Positions 36,698 through 44,684 of a stretch of 64,000 bases of DNA are shown here, in pieces. A model generated the notes under the pieces. It was not told where the DNA came from. It saw only the letters and a list, made by a program, of their open reading frames with translations, and ran no database searches. The position numbers were made by a program, and so were the translations under genes. The stretch is from Clostridiaceae bacterium. GTDB taxonomy: Bacteria > Bacillota > Clostridia > Oscillospirales > Acutalibacteraceae. The DNA lies in assembly GCA_021769555.1 (NCBI GenBank), contig JAETSR010000004.1, positions 1 through 64,000 on the forward strand, read 5' to 3'. The stretch's first letter is position 1; every line of letters begins with the position of its first letter.

Positions 36698-36750
36698 GTT
36701 TAAATTTTTTTGTCGGCTGCAGGGTATTTTCTCATGCGCACAAAGCCGGC
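36698..36750 (-). pseudogene. Relic of a MATE-transporter C-terminus
   Basis: On the minus strand this stretch translates as GFVRMRKYPAADKKI and a stop. The first part equals the tail of the intact MATE gene 270 bp away (FVRMRKYPAG), with about 24 of 26 bases identical. An in-frame stop lies shortly upstream, so only the tail remains. Confidence 0.75.
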
Positions 36751-36772
36751 CCAAATTGCTTGATGTCAGTTG
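36738..36772 (-). repeat. 35-bp direct repeat, copy 2
   Basis: Same orientation as copy 1 at 36126-36160. It overlaps the MATE relic and lies 96 bp upstream of the ATL-like gene start. Confidence 0.9.
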
Positions 36773-36831
36773 GGAAATGTAAGTTATATTTAATATTATA
36801 GTATGAAACAAGGGGGCAAAGAGCATACAAA

Positions 36832-36929
36832 ATAGCCGTAATAGTCGTTTAGCCGTTCAAGGGCCTTTAAACCTGACTATTTATGAACGGATTATGAATA
36901 GAAACGAGTAGAACGACTATTGCGGCTAT
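36832..36929. repeat. Long inverted repeat (98 bp)
   Basis: Outer arms of 18 bp (36832-36849 and 36912-36929) pair with one G-T wobble; inner arms CCGTTC (36853-36858) and GAACGG (36885-36890) pair in the same fold. There is no T-run, so it is not a plain terminator. It may be a remnant of a small non-autonomous element or a structured RNA. Confidence 0.7.
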
Positions 36930-36992
36930 ATATGAGGTTTTATCCCACACAATTTATAGTATGATACTGATTATCAGCGGATGTCACAGCCG

Positions 36993-38354
36993 TCAACCGT
37001 CCCTGCCTCCTTGGGCGTTTCCGGCAGGGTACTTTCTCATGCGCACAAAGTAGGCCGACATAAGGAGCACCGCCGCCCCGGTCCAGGCCCCGACTTCGGC
37101 GTAGTATATGCCGTCCGTGAGCACTAAAGGCAGAAGGAGGGCTATCCCGACCCTCATCACCATCTCCACAAAGCCCGATATCATGGGCACCACCGTGTCC
37201 CCCAGGCCCATCAGGGCCGAGCGGTAGATATGCAGCATATAGAGCACCGGCAGGCAGAGGCTCATCACCGCAAGATACTTGTATGCTATGTCCATGGAGG
37301 CCGAGACCTCCTCCGGCGTTCCGGAGATAAACAGCCCCAGGAAAAGCTTTCCCAAAAACAGCATGGACACGGTTATCACCGCCGAGGTGGCAAGGGCAAT
37401 CACCGCCGCCGAGCGCATTCCTTTTCTTATGCGGGAGAAGAGCCCTCCCCCCAGGTTCTGCCCCACAAAGGAGGTGACGGCGTAGCCGTAGGAGGTTGCG
37501 GCTATCTCCAAAAGGCCGTAGAGCTTATTTGTCGCGGTGAACCCGGCTATAAAGAGCATACCGTAGCGGTTCACAACGGACTGCACCACCATGCCCCCCG
37601 CGGAGATTATGGCGTTCTGCAGGGCCACGGGCGAGCCCAGCTTCAACAGCGCCCCGGAGATGGAGCGGCCAAGCTTAAAGTCGGCGGGGCGAAGCTCAAG
37701 TATCGTCACCCGGCGCACGTTGATATAGCAGTACACGGTGGAGACGGTCTGGGCGATGATAGTCGCCCCCGCCGCGCCGGCTATCCCCCAGCGGAATACA
37801 AGCACGAACAGAAGGTCAAGAACTATATTCACCACAGTGGCCACCACCACGGCATAGAGAGGGGTCTTGCTGTCCCCCAGGGCCCGGAGGATGGAGGCGA
37901 GAAGATTGTAGGCGGTGATTATGGGTATGCCCGCGAAGACTATGCGAAGGTACAAGAGGGAGTCCCCGATAATGTCCTCCGGCGTGTTCAAAAGCCTGAG
38001 CACCGGCTCCGAGAGCCCCTGGCTCAAAATGAGCATGGCTATGGCGGCAAGGCCGCACAGGGTTGTGGAGGCCCCCACGGTCCGGGAGAGCTCCCTGTAG
38101 TCCTTTGCCCCGAAGTGCTGGGCCATGAGTATGGAAAAGCCCTGGGCAAAGCCCTGTACAACGCTTAATACCAGCCAGTTCAGCCAGTCAGCCGCGCCTA
38201 TGGCCGCTAATGCGGTAACGCCCACTCCCTGGCCCACCACGGCGGTGTCCACCACGGTGTAGAGCTGCTGGAAGACGTTTCCAAGCATTAGGGGCAGGGC
38301 GAAGGTTATGAGGAGCCTTGTGGGGCTGCCCTCGGTCATACTTCTGATACGCAT
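36993..38354 (-). CDS. MATE family multidrug/sodium antiporter
   Basis: 453 residues with twelve predicted membrane helices and the two-lobe MATE layout: GSPTRLLITFALPLMLGNVFQQLYTVVD-type start, GQGVGVTALAAIG in lobe 1 and the second lobe from about residue 235 with GSPVALQNAI. These pumps export cationic drugs, metabolites or flavins by Na+ or H+ antiport. ATG at 38354 has AAGGAGA upstream. It is the last of five genes of a minus-strand operon beginning at 41391. Confidence 0.95.
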   Translation of the reverse strand: MRIRSMTEGSPTRLLITFALPLMLGNVFQQLYTVVDTAVVGQGVGVTALAAIGAADWLNWLVLSVVQGFAQGFSILMAQHFGAKDYRELSRTVGASTTLCGLAAIAMLILSQGLSEPVLRLLNTPEDIIGDSLLYLRIVFAGIPIITAYNLLASILRALGDSKTPLYAVVVATVVNIVLDLLFVLVFRWGIAGAAGATIIAQTVSTVYCYINVRRVTILELRPADFKLGRSISGALLKLGSPVALQNAIISAGGMVVQSVVNRYGMLFIAGFTATNKLYGLLEIAATSYGYAVTSFVGQNLGGGLFSRIRKGMRSAAVIALATSAVITVSMLFLGKLFLGLFISGTPEEVSASMDIAYKYLAVMSLCLPVLYMLHIYRSALMGLGDTVVPMISGFVEMVMRVGIALLLPLVLTDGIYYAEVGAWTGAAVLLMSAYFVRMRKYPAGNAQGGRDG

Positions 38355-38371
38355 ATGCTCTCCTTCCCAAA

Positions 38372-39292
38372 TCAAAACAAATCTATATTATATTCTTTTG
38401 CGGCGGAAATCCAGTATTTTTCGGGCACATCCGCCCAGCCGGCCTCTGTCCCCGAAACACACTTATACAGCTCCACTGCCAGCTGGGGCACCCTGCCGAA
38501 GGGGTCCGTGCCGGTGAGCACGTTGTGCCTAAGCATTGCCGCCCATACAGGGGCCCTTTTTGTGAGCCCGGAGAGCTCAAGGTTTTTAATTGTCTGCTCC
38601 CAGTCATAGGGCACTGTCACATACTCCGGGACCCAGCGGCCGCCTTCATAGTGCATAAGGAGCATTTGAGCTGCCTTTGCAAGGGGCGTGATTTCTACTG
38701 TGCCGCGCTGTGTCCGGGAGTATATGGGGTTGCCCGCTGAGCCCGCGCATGTGACCCTCAGCCCCCTGTGCCAAAAGCTGAAGGGGCGGTGGTTATGTCC
38801 CTTCAAGAGTATGCGCTCCGGGAGCAGGGCAAGTTTCTCCAGGGCCTCGGGGCTGTATATCTGGGCCTTGGCCTTATCCGGCGAGCCGTGGCAGAAGGCG
38901 ATGGGCGGGGCGGAGCCTATCTGCCAGGAGCCGGAGATGGGCAGGCTCTCGAACCAGTCTATATCCGAGTCCGTCAGCTCCTCATAGCAGTATAGAAGCG
39001 CCCCCTGGCAGGAGCCGTCCTTCCACACAGAGCCGTCGGCCTCCCTGCCGCCGTTTGCCCGGTAGCTAATCATATAATCCTCCCGGTTCCCCCGGATGAA
39101 CCGGCAGTCATACCGGCTCTTCGCCTCATACAGCAGCTCCATAACCCGCCGGGGGTATGCGTGGTCGGTGATATAGTCCCCAAGGAAGATGTATTTCTCT
39201 ATCCTATGGGCCCGGGCGTACTCAAGGCAGGACTTTAGGGCCAGGTAATTGCCGTGCACGTCCGCAAGGACGGCGGCGGAAAATTCTCTCAA
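38372..39292 (-). CDS. Calcineurin-like metallophosphoesterase
   Basis: 306 residues. Metal motifs are Asp11 and His13 in A-D-V-H-G-N, FLGDY (about 36-40), IRGNRED (about 65-71), AFCHGSP and the closing GHNHRP. The substrate may be a nucleotide, protein or RNA end. The start codon is TTG at 39292, forming TTGA with the stop of the upstream gene; GGAGGTG sits 4-5 bases before it and the metal motif begins by residue 11, so later starts would break the domain. Confidence 0.88.
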   Translation of the reverse strand: MREFSAAVLADVHGNYLALKSCLEYARAHRIEKYIFLGDYITDHAYPRRVMELLYEAKSRYDCRFIRGNREDYMISYRANGGREADGSVWKDGSCQGALLYCYEELTDSDIDWFESLPISGSWQIGSAPPIAFCHGSPDKAKAQIYSPEALEKLALLPERILLKGHNHRPFSFWHRGLRVTCAGSAGNPIYSRTQRGTVEITPLAKAAQMLLMHYEGGRWVPEYVTVPYDWEQTIKNLELSGLTKRAPVWAAMLRHNVLTGTDPFGRVPQLAVELYKCVSGTEAGWADVPEKYWISAAKEYNIDLF

Positions 39293-40020
39293 TTTGCACC
39301 TCCGTTATTCTGGGTGAAAAGATATGTGCCTATGCTCACGGCTATGGCCAGGTTCAGGGAGTCCACGTCCTCTGTCTGGGCAATAAATAAGCTCTGTCCG
39401 TAATCCCGGAACTCCGGGGGGAGCCCGGTGGCCTCATTGCCGAACACAAGGGTATAGCGGGAACTCTTCGGGCAGGAGCCGGGGGTCAGGACCCTGCCGC
39501 CGTCCAGCATGAAGGGGAAGACATCCCTGTTATTTCCAAACTCCCCGAGGTACTGGGGGAAGCTCTCAAACTCCTGCACCCTCAGCCGGAACAGGGCCCC
39601 CATGGAGGCCCGCACGGCCTTGGGGTGCCAGTGGTCGGCCCCGCCGCCGATTATGGCAAGGTCTTTTATGCCGAAGCCTAAAATAGTGCGCTCTATTGTC
39701 CCCAGGTTCCCCATGTCCCCGGGGTGCACAAGGGCCACATGGGGGAGGTCCCCCCGAAGGGCCTCGCTGTACTTATCAAACTCCCCGGCGGCGTAGCATA
39801 TCTCCTTCTGGGAAATGCGCAGGAGGGCCTTTTGGGAGCAGAAGCAGGGCACACGGAGCTCTTCGCAAAGGGAAATGAGCTTGTCCCGCTGGGTGAAGTC
39901 CTCCCTATAGTATACGGCTTTGGCGGCCCTGGGGCGGCAGTTCAGGAGCTCGAAGGCCGGGAATGGCCCGAGGGCGTAGGAGAAGGGGGACTCGCGCTTG
40001 TATTTCTTTGGCAGCTCCAT
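39289..40020 (-). CDS. SpoU/TrmH-family RNA 2'-O-methyltransferase
   Basis: 243 residues with the SPOUT knot motifs: motif 1 in NLGTIERT (about 106-113), motif 2 in LVFGNEATGLP (about 190-200) and motif 3 in DSLNLAIAVSIG (about 219-230). The N-terminal part (about 1-90) is the substrate-recognition domain. It should transfer a methyl group to ribose 2'-OH of rRNA or tRNA; the target nucleotide is unknown. AAAGGAGAG precedes ATG. Confidence 0.92.
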   Translation of the reverse strand: MELPKKYKRESPFSYALGPFPAFELLNCRPRAAKAVYYREDFTQRDKLISLCEELRVPCFCSQKALLRISQKEICYAAGEFDKYSEALRGDLPHVALVHPGDMGNLGTIERTILGFGIKDLAIIGGGADHWHPKAVRASMGALFRLRVQEFESFPQYLGEFGNNRDVFPFMLDGGRVLTPGSCPKSSRYTLVFGNEATGLPPEFRDYGQSLFIAQTEDVDSLNLAIAVSIGTYLFTQNNGGAN

Positions 40021-40033
40021 AAACTCTCCTTTC

Positions 40034-40555
40034 TCAGTGCCGGGGGGTATAGGCGCTCTGAGGCCTTGGATTTTTTGGCGGGCGAAGGAAAAATCCGGGC
40101 AGGACTACAAGGATAAGACCGGCTATAAAAATTATGATAACGCCGGGTATGCTGCATAAGAGCCTGAAGGCCTCCCCAAAGCCGGGGATATACCCGGAGT
40201 ATACGCCGTCTATCTCCTCTAAAGAGGCGAGCCTGCTGTCCTCGGCGCCGTCGGGCTTTAGTATCAGCTGCCCCTCGCTGGTGCCGATTATCCTGGTGAG
40301 CTCCGGTATGCCGGCGCTGTCCTTTGAGAGCACGGCGTCCCCGCTCTCGGGGGTCCCGCCCATATGTATCACCGCCAGGTCCCCGGGGGAGAGCTCCGGG
40401 GCCATGGCGTTATCCGTCACTATAAAGCCCCGCCAGTCTGATATCCCCGGAAGGCCGCTGCTGCGGGTGCTCATAAAGAGCAGCACCGACAGGGCCAACA
40501 GGGACAGCCATACCAGTGTGAGCAGTGCCTGTATCGTTCTTATAACTCCCTTCAT
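40034..40555 (-). CDS. Signal peptidase I-like membrane protein lacking catalytic residues
   Basis: 173 residues with an N-terminal membrane helix (about 8-28) and a C-terminal one (about 130-157), the layout of SipW/archaeal-type signal peptidases. The box that normally reads S-M-x-P with the nucleophile Ser reads N-A-M-A-P (Ala50), and the general-base His before R-I-(I/V) is Thr87 in ELTRII. Both catalytic residues are thus replaced and the protein is probably not a protease. GDLAVI and GDAVL keep the family frame. It overlaps the HAD gene by 4 bp (ATGA). Confidence 0.8.
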   Translation of the reverse strand: MKGVIRTIQALLTLVWLSLLALSVLLFMSTRSSGLPGISDWRGFIVTDNAMAPELSPGDLAVIHMGGTPESGDAVLSKDSAGIPELTRIIGTSEGQLILKPDGAEDSRLASLEEIDGVYSGYIPGFGEAFRLLCSIPGVIIIFIAGLILVVLPGFFLRPPKNPRPQSAYTPRH

Positions 40556-41391
40556 ATCGCGCCCTCCCTCTCAAATCTCTCCAGAAGAAAGCGGGCCACG
40601 CCGCCCTCCTCGTTAGTGCCTATTATCCCGGTGGCGGCCGCCTTCACCTCTGGCATGGCGTTTTCCACGGCGTAGCCCTCGTCTGCCGCGCTGAACAGGG
40701 GCAGGTCGTTCATGGCGTCCCCGAAGGCCACGAGCCTGTCGCAGCCCAGCAGCTCCTTGAGCCTTAAAGCGGCCCGGGCCTTGGTGGCCTCCCTTGAGGT
40801 TATCTCAAGCCAGTATTCCTTGCGGTAGAGCTCCTGCTGAAAGGTGACATTCACCCAGGGGAGGTCCTTCACCTGCTCCCAGAGGGGGGCGAGGGCCTCT
40901 TTGTCATGAATAAACGTAAAGTAGTAGGTCTTCCCCTGCAAAAGCTCCTCCCGGGCCTTTACCGGGGAGAGGCGGGGGTCCCCTCTGCGGTGGTCTATAT
41001 AGTATTCCATGCCCGAGTGCCGCGCCTTGTCCTCGAGGTAGAAGACCTTCTCCTCATTTTCCAGTATGCCGTATGAGAGGGGCCAGAGGCCCAGGCTTTC
41101 ACAGCGGGACAGTATCTCCCGGCGCTGGGGGTCGGTGAAAAAGGCCTCCTGTGAGCGCGCGCCAGTTTTGCCGTCGCAGAGCATAGCCCCGTTATGTACT
41201 ATCCAGGGAAGCGCCGGGGAGAGGCCCTCTGTCACCACATGGGCCGAGTGCCAGGAGCGGGCCGTGGCGAAGGTGAAGAGCATGCCCTTTGAGAGAAGGG
41301 CGTTGAGGATGTCCGCCGTGCGGGCGGGGATACGGTGCCGGCAGTCCAAGAGGGTGCCGTCCAGGTCGCTGACATAGAGGGTCTTGGGCAT
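40552..41391 (-). CDS. Cof-type HAD-superfamily phosphatase
   Basis: 279 residues of the Cof/YwpJ HAD subfamily (C2B cap). Motif I is SDLDGTLLD with nucleophile Asp9, motif II is ATARS (about 43), motif III the Lys before ARAALRLK (about 203), and motif IV GDAMNDLPLF (about 227-236). It dephosphorylates sugar phosphates or cofactors such as FMN or PLP in known relatives. GGGAGG precedes the start. First gene of the operon that runs down to the MATE pump. Confidence 0.93.
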   Translation of the reverse strand: MPKTLYVSDLDGTLLDCRHRIPARTADILNALLSKGMLFTFATARSWHSAHVVTEGLSPALPWIVHNGAMLCDGKTGARSQEAFFTDPQRREILSRCESLGLWPLSYGILENEEKVFYLEDKARHSGMEYYIDHRRGDPRLSPVKAREELLQGKTYYFTFIHDKEALAPLWEQVKDLPWVNVTFQQELYRKEYWLEITSREATKARAALRLKELLGCDRLVAFGDAMNDLPLFSAADEGYAVENAMPEVKAAATGIIGTNEEGGVARFLLERFEREGAI

Positions 41392-41425
41392 TTTATCATA
41401 CCTCCCGGTTAAAGCTCTACTGCCT

Positions 41426-41454
41426 ATTCTATCACGCCTTTGGCCATATTTCCA
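41426..41454 (-). promoter_or_regulatory. Probable promoter of the HAD-MATE operon
   Basis: On the minus strand TGGAAA (41449-41454), 17-bp spacer, TAGAAT (41426-41431). The -35 is only a 4/6 match. Confidence 0.45.
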
Positions 41455-41519
41455 GATTTATTTGAATAATTTCCCCAAGGCGGGCTTATAAATAGAAAAA
41501 GAGAGGGGCGGGGTCCATA

Positions 41520-42404
41520 ATGAAACCGGAACAGAAGGGGCGGCTTTATGCCCTTATAAGGCTTGATATCAGAGTGCTGCTCACAGGGCTTTTGACCGTG
41601 CTGCTGGGTACGGCGGCGGTGGTGACCGCCAGGGCAATGGCCGGGGCCGGGGGAGTGGATATACCCATAGTGATGTACCACTCGGTGCTGAAAGACGAGA
41701 AGTACCACGGAAAGTATGTGATATCCCCGGCGGAATTTGAAAACGATTTGCTGTATCTTAAAGAGCACGGCTATACCACCATACTGATGGAGGACCTGAT
41801 AAATTATACCAAGGGCGGGGAGCTTCCGGAAAAGCCCGTTCTGCTCACCTTCGACGACGGGTATTATAATAACTATCTATATGCCTTTGAGCTCGCGAAA
41901 AGATACAGGATAAAGTTTGTCATATCACCCATCGGGCGCTATGCGGACCAGTACAGCGAAACCGGCGAGACCAACGCCTACTATACCCACGCCACCTGGG
42001 AGCAGCTCAGGGAGATGACGGGCTCGGGGCTCGTCGAGGTGCAGAACCACAGCTATGACATGCACGGCCAGAAGGGGGGAGCCCAGGGGGCAAAGCAGCG
42101 GCCGGGGGAGACTGAGGACGCCTACAGGGAGCGAATTACGGCGGACATAGGCCGGGCCCAGGAGGCGTTCAGGGCAAATCTCGGCAAGGCCCCCAGCACG
42201 TTCACCTACCCCTTCGGGGCCATAAGCAGGACCACCCCGGAGATAATAAAGGAGATGGGGTTCTCGGCAAGCCTTATATGCAGGGAGAAGATAAGCGCGG
42301 TCACAAGGGACCCGGAGTCCCTTTACGGTCTTGGCAGGTTTTTGAGGGAGTCGGGGATAAGCTCAAGGGAGTTTTTCGAGAAGCGGATGAAGCTTCCGCC
42401 GTGA
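41520..42404 (+). CDS. Membrane-anchored polysaccharide deacetylase
   Basis: 294 residues with one N-terminal membrane helix (about 18-40) and a NodB-homology domain outside the cell. Motif 1 is TFDDGY with Asp112/Asp113, motif 2 is NHSYDMH with His177 and His182 as zinc ligands, and YPFGA is motif 3. IPIVMYHSV is the common family start. Likely substrates are N-acetylated wall or capsule sugars. A weak promoter (TTGAAT, 19-bp gap, TATAAA at 41462-41492) precedes it. It forms a small wall-related unit with the next gene. Confidence 0.92.
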   Translation: MKPEQKGRLYALIRLDIRVLLTGLLTVLLGTAAVVTARAMAGAGGVDIPIVMYHSVLKDEKYHGKYVISPAEFENDLLYLKEHGYTTILMEDLINYTKGGELPEKPVLLTFDDGYYNNYLYAFELAKRYRIKFVISPIGRYADQYSETGETNAYYTHATWEQLREMTGSGLVEVQNHSYDMHGQKGGAQGAKQRPGETEDAYRERITADIGRAQEAFRANLGKAPSTFTYPFGAISRTTPEIIKEMGFSASLICREKISAVTRDPESLYGLGRFLRESGISSREFFEKRMKLPP

Positions 42405-42427
42405 ATAATCATATGGGAGGCGAAAAT

Positions 42428-42925
42428 ATGAGGGACAGCGTCTGCATAATTTCCTCACAGAGACCGGACAAATACCCCAACGGCGGGGACGAGGCCTACT
42501 GGACTGCCAGGATAGCGGATAAGCTCAGGGAGGACCTGGGGGCCAGGGGCATTAAATGCCCGGGGGAGGAGGAGCCCGGGGACTGGGGGCTGAGGCTGTA
42601 CCTTTGCAGCCACGCGGCCCCCAGGGAGGTACAGGCCAGGATAAAAGGGGCGCTGGTGTCCTATTATGAGTACAGCCCGGCGGGGAAGAGGGCCGCTGAG
42701 ATATTCATTAGGCATATCAGGGAGGTATACCCTCAGCCGGACCTGGTGGAGGCCATGCCCACAGTGGCAAGGGAGGGGCTGAGCGGCTCGAAGGTCCCGG
42801 CCCTGCTCATACAGCTGGGCTACCATGACAACCCCCAGGACGAGGCCTGGCTGGTGAACAGCGCCGGGCAGATAGCCGCGGGCCTGGCGGCAGCGGCGGC
42901 GGATTTCCTGGAGGCGGAGCCATGA
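42428..42925 (+). CDS. Divergent N-acetylmuramoyl-L-alanine amidase-like protein
   Basis: The 165 residues follow the Amidase_3 pattern: an early NGGDEAYWTARIADKLREDL segment where active enzymes have HGG..D and a Glu ligand, LYLCSHAAP in place of SLHAN, and the clear C-terminal signature VPALLIQLGYHDNPQDEAWL. The first zinc His is not evident, so activity is doubtful. No signal peptide is seen, which is odd for a wall hydrolase. ATG at 42428 has GGGAGGCG upstream; its stop overlaps the symporter start (ATGA). Confidence 0.72.
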   Translation: MRDSVCIISSQRPDKYPNGGDEAYWTARIADKLREDLGARGIKCPGEEEPGDWGLRLYLCSHAAPREVQARIKGALVSYYEYSPAGKRAAEIFIRHIREVYPQPDLVEAMPTVAREGLSGSKVPALLIQLGYHDNPQDEAWLVNSAGQIAAGLAAAAADFLEAEP

Positions 42926-44250
42926 CGGATATATTGGAGGTAATTAGGGATATCCTGTGGGGCTGGCCGGTGCTCCTGCTTATTTTGGCCGCGGGACTGT
43001 ACTTCTCTTACGAGAGCTGCTTTTTCCAGCTTTTTCACCCGGTGCGCTGGCTGAGGGCGGCCTTCGGCTCCGGGAGGGAGCGGGGCAGCGGCAGGCTCAG
43101 GGCCATCACCACGGCCCTGGCGGGGTCCATAGGCACGGGGAACATTGTGGGCGTTGCGGCGGCCATAACCGTGGGCGGGCCCGGGGCAGTATTCTGGATG
43201 TGCGCCTCGGCTGTGCTGGGGATGATGACGGTCTTCGGGGAGAATTACTTTGCGGCGGTATACAGGGAGCGGGGCGGCACGGCCTCAGGGCCCCTTTCGT
43301 ACATAGAGCGCGCGGGTAAAATAGGTGGGACGCTGGCGGGGGTATATGCCCTTGGCTGCACGCTCTCATCTTTAGCCATGGGCAATATGGTCCAGGTGAA
43401 CGCCCTGGCCTCGGCCTGCGGGGACCTGGGCCTGCCGGAGGGCTGGGTTGCGGCCGCGGCGGGGGTGCTGGTGTTCTTTGTGGCAAGGGGAGGGCTGAAA
43501 GCGGCGGGAAGGCTTGCGGAAAAGCTCGTGCCTGTAATGACCCTGCTCTTCTTCGGCGCGTCCATAGCCGTGCTCTGGGTCCATAGGGAGAACCTGCCCG
43601 GGGCGGTCCTCAGCATTTTTGACAGCGCCTTTACCCTCAGGGCCGGGGCCGGGGGCACGGCGGGTATGCTCATAGCCATGAAGGCCGGGGTCTCGAGAGG
43701 TGTGTTTACAAACGAGGCGGGGCTTGGGAGCTCGGCCTTCGCGTATACGGACGTGAAAGGCCACACCCCGGAGGAGATAGGCTGCATGGGGATATTTCAG
43801 GTGTTCGCGGACACCATTATCATGTGCACTGTTACGGGCCTGTGTATTTTGTGCAGCTGCCCGCCGGAGCAGCTTGACGGCGCGCAGCTCACCTTCTACG
43901 CCTACCGCTCGGCCTTAGGGGAGCTGGGCGGCACGGCGGTCTCCCTGTGCACGGCTCTCTTTGCCCTGGCAACGGTCATCGCCTGGTGCTGCTACGGCAG
44001 GGAGGGGCTCCTGTACCTTACCCGGGGAAGGGGCGGCTCCGTGTACCCCATAGCGGCGGGGCTGGCGGCGTTTTTCGGGTGCCTTATGCCCCTCTCGGAG
44101 GTGTTCCTCATAGGCGACGCCATGAACGGCTTGATGGCCCTGCCCAATGTGCTGGCCCTGTTTTGGGTAATGAGGGCCGCCGGCAGGGGAGAATTTGGAA
44201 AAACAGGCAAAAGTCGGGCTTTACAAACCGGTCCGAGTATGTTAAAATAG
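42922..44250 (+). CDS. AGCS-family sodium:amino acid symporter
   Basis: 442 residues with about ten to eleven membrane helices. The alanine/glycine:cation symporter signature GSIGTGNIVGVA (about 67-78) and the later TNEAGLGSSAFAY are intact; these hold Na+ and substrate in the family. It imports alanine, glycine or glutamine. It is translationally coupled to the amidase-like gene by ATGA, which suggests reuse of wall-derived alanine (inference). The rpsO promoter lies inside its last codons. Confidence 0.95.
   Translation: MTDILEVIRDILWGWPVLLLILAAGLYFSYESCFFQLFHPVRWLRAAFGSGRERGSGRLRAITTALAGSIGTGNIVGVAAAITVGGPGAVFWMCASAVLGMMTVFGENYFAAVYRERGGTASGPLSYIERAGKIGGTLAGVYALGCTLSSLAMGNMVQVNALASACGDLGLPEGWVAAAAGVLVFFVARGGLKAAGRLAEKLVPVMTLLFFGASIAVLWVHRENLPGAVLSIFDSAFTLRAGAGGTAGMLIAMKAGVSRGVFTNEAGLGSSAFAYTDVKGHTPEEIGCMGIFQVFADTIIMCTVTGLCILCSCPPEQLDGAQLTFYAYRSALGELGGTAVSLCTALFALATVIAWCCYGREGLLYLTRGRGGSVYPIAAGLAAFFGCLMPLSEVFLIGDAMNGLMALPNVLALFWVMRAAGRGEFGKTGKSRALQTGPSMLK
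44220..44248 (+). promoter_or_regulatory. rpsO-pnp promoter
   Basis: TTTACA (44220-44225), 17-bp spacer, TAAAAT (44243-44248), inside the 3' end of the symporter gene. Predicted start near 44255, just before the leader structure. Confidence 0.75.
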
Positions 44251-44258
44251 CGAAGGTA

Positions 44259-44326
44259 CCCATCCCCCGGATACCGGCTTCACCGGCCGCAGCCATTAGC
44301 TGGGCCGCCGTAGGCTGCGGGATGGG
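44259..44326 (+). promoter_or_regulatory. Candidate S15-responsive rpsO leader RNA
   Basis: A three-way junction can be drawn. P1 is CCCATCCC (44259-44266) with GGGATGGG (44319-44326), P2 is CCGG/CCGG (44274-44277 and 44283-44286), P3 is GCAGCC (44289-44294) with GGCTGC (44313-44318). It sits at the 5' end of the rpsO transcript and ends about 13 nt before the ribosome site. S15 represses its own mRNA through junction-type leaders in several bacteria. Confidence 0.65.
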
Positions 44327-44352
44327 CGAATAAAATAGAAAAGGTGATAGAA

Positions 44353-44616
44353 ATGACCAAAGCAGAGAAGACAGAAATTATCCAGAAGTATGCCCGCCAT
44401 GAGGGCGACACCGGCTCCCCCGAGGTGCAGATAGCCGTTCTCACAAAGCGCATAAACGACCTTACCGAGCATTTGCGCGTAAATAAGAAGGACCACCACT
44501 CCCGCCGGGGCCTCTTAAAGATGGTAGGCCAGCGCAGGAGCCTTCTCAATTACCTGACGAAGATTGACATCGAGCGCTATAGGAGCATTATAGCCGAGCT
44601 GGGCATCCGTAAATAA
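44353..44616 (+). CDS. rpsO: 30S ribosomal protein S15
   Basis: S15 binds the 16S central-domain three-way junction early in 30S assembly. The 87 residues match the family throughout, including [16 protein letters not shown] and [20 protein letters not shown] at 44353 with AAAAGGTGAT is chosen over a GTG three codons upstream. Followed by pnp, the classical rpsO-pnp pair. Confidence 0.98.
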   Translation: MTKAEKTEIIQKYARHEGDTGSPEVQIAVLTKRINDLTEHLRVNKKDHHSRRGLLKMVGQRRSLLNYLTKIDIERYRSIIAELGIRK

Positions 44617-44684
44617 GAAGCTGAACATCTGTCCTGTGGCCTGCATGCCCTGATACGGCGCGCAGACCATGAACTTGAGCGGGG

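Larger units (their letters stand above)
36643..36992. other. 350-bp intergenic region with promoter, gene relic and palindrome
   Basis: This gap holds, from left, the promoter of the ATL-like gene, a short relic of a MATE gene tail, copy 2 of the 35-bp repeat, and an AT-rich stretch. A 98-bp palindromic structure (36832-36929) follows. The 13-14-bp sequence TTATAGTATGA occurs on both sides of the palindrome (near 36797 and 36955). No further gene is supported. Confidence 0.75.

Noticed and set aside
36126-36772. Attachment sites of an integrated element (35-bp direct repeats)
   Set aside because: They enclose only one small gene with its own promoter; there is no integrase, and one copy overlaps a transporter relic.
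36635-36826. Small minus-strand open frame in the 36.6-36.8 kb gap
   Set aside because: It is in a different frame from the MATE relic, has no family similarity and crosses the ATL-gene promoter.
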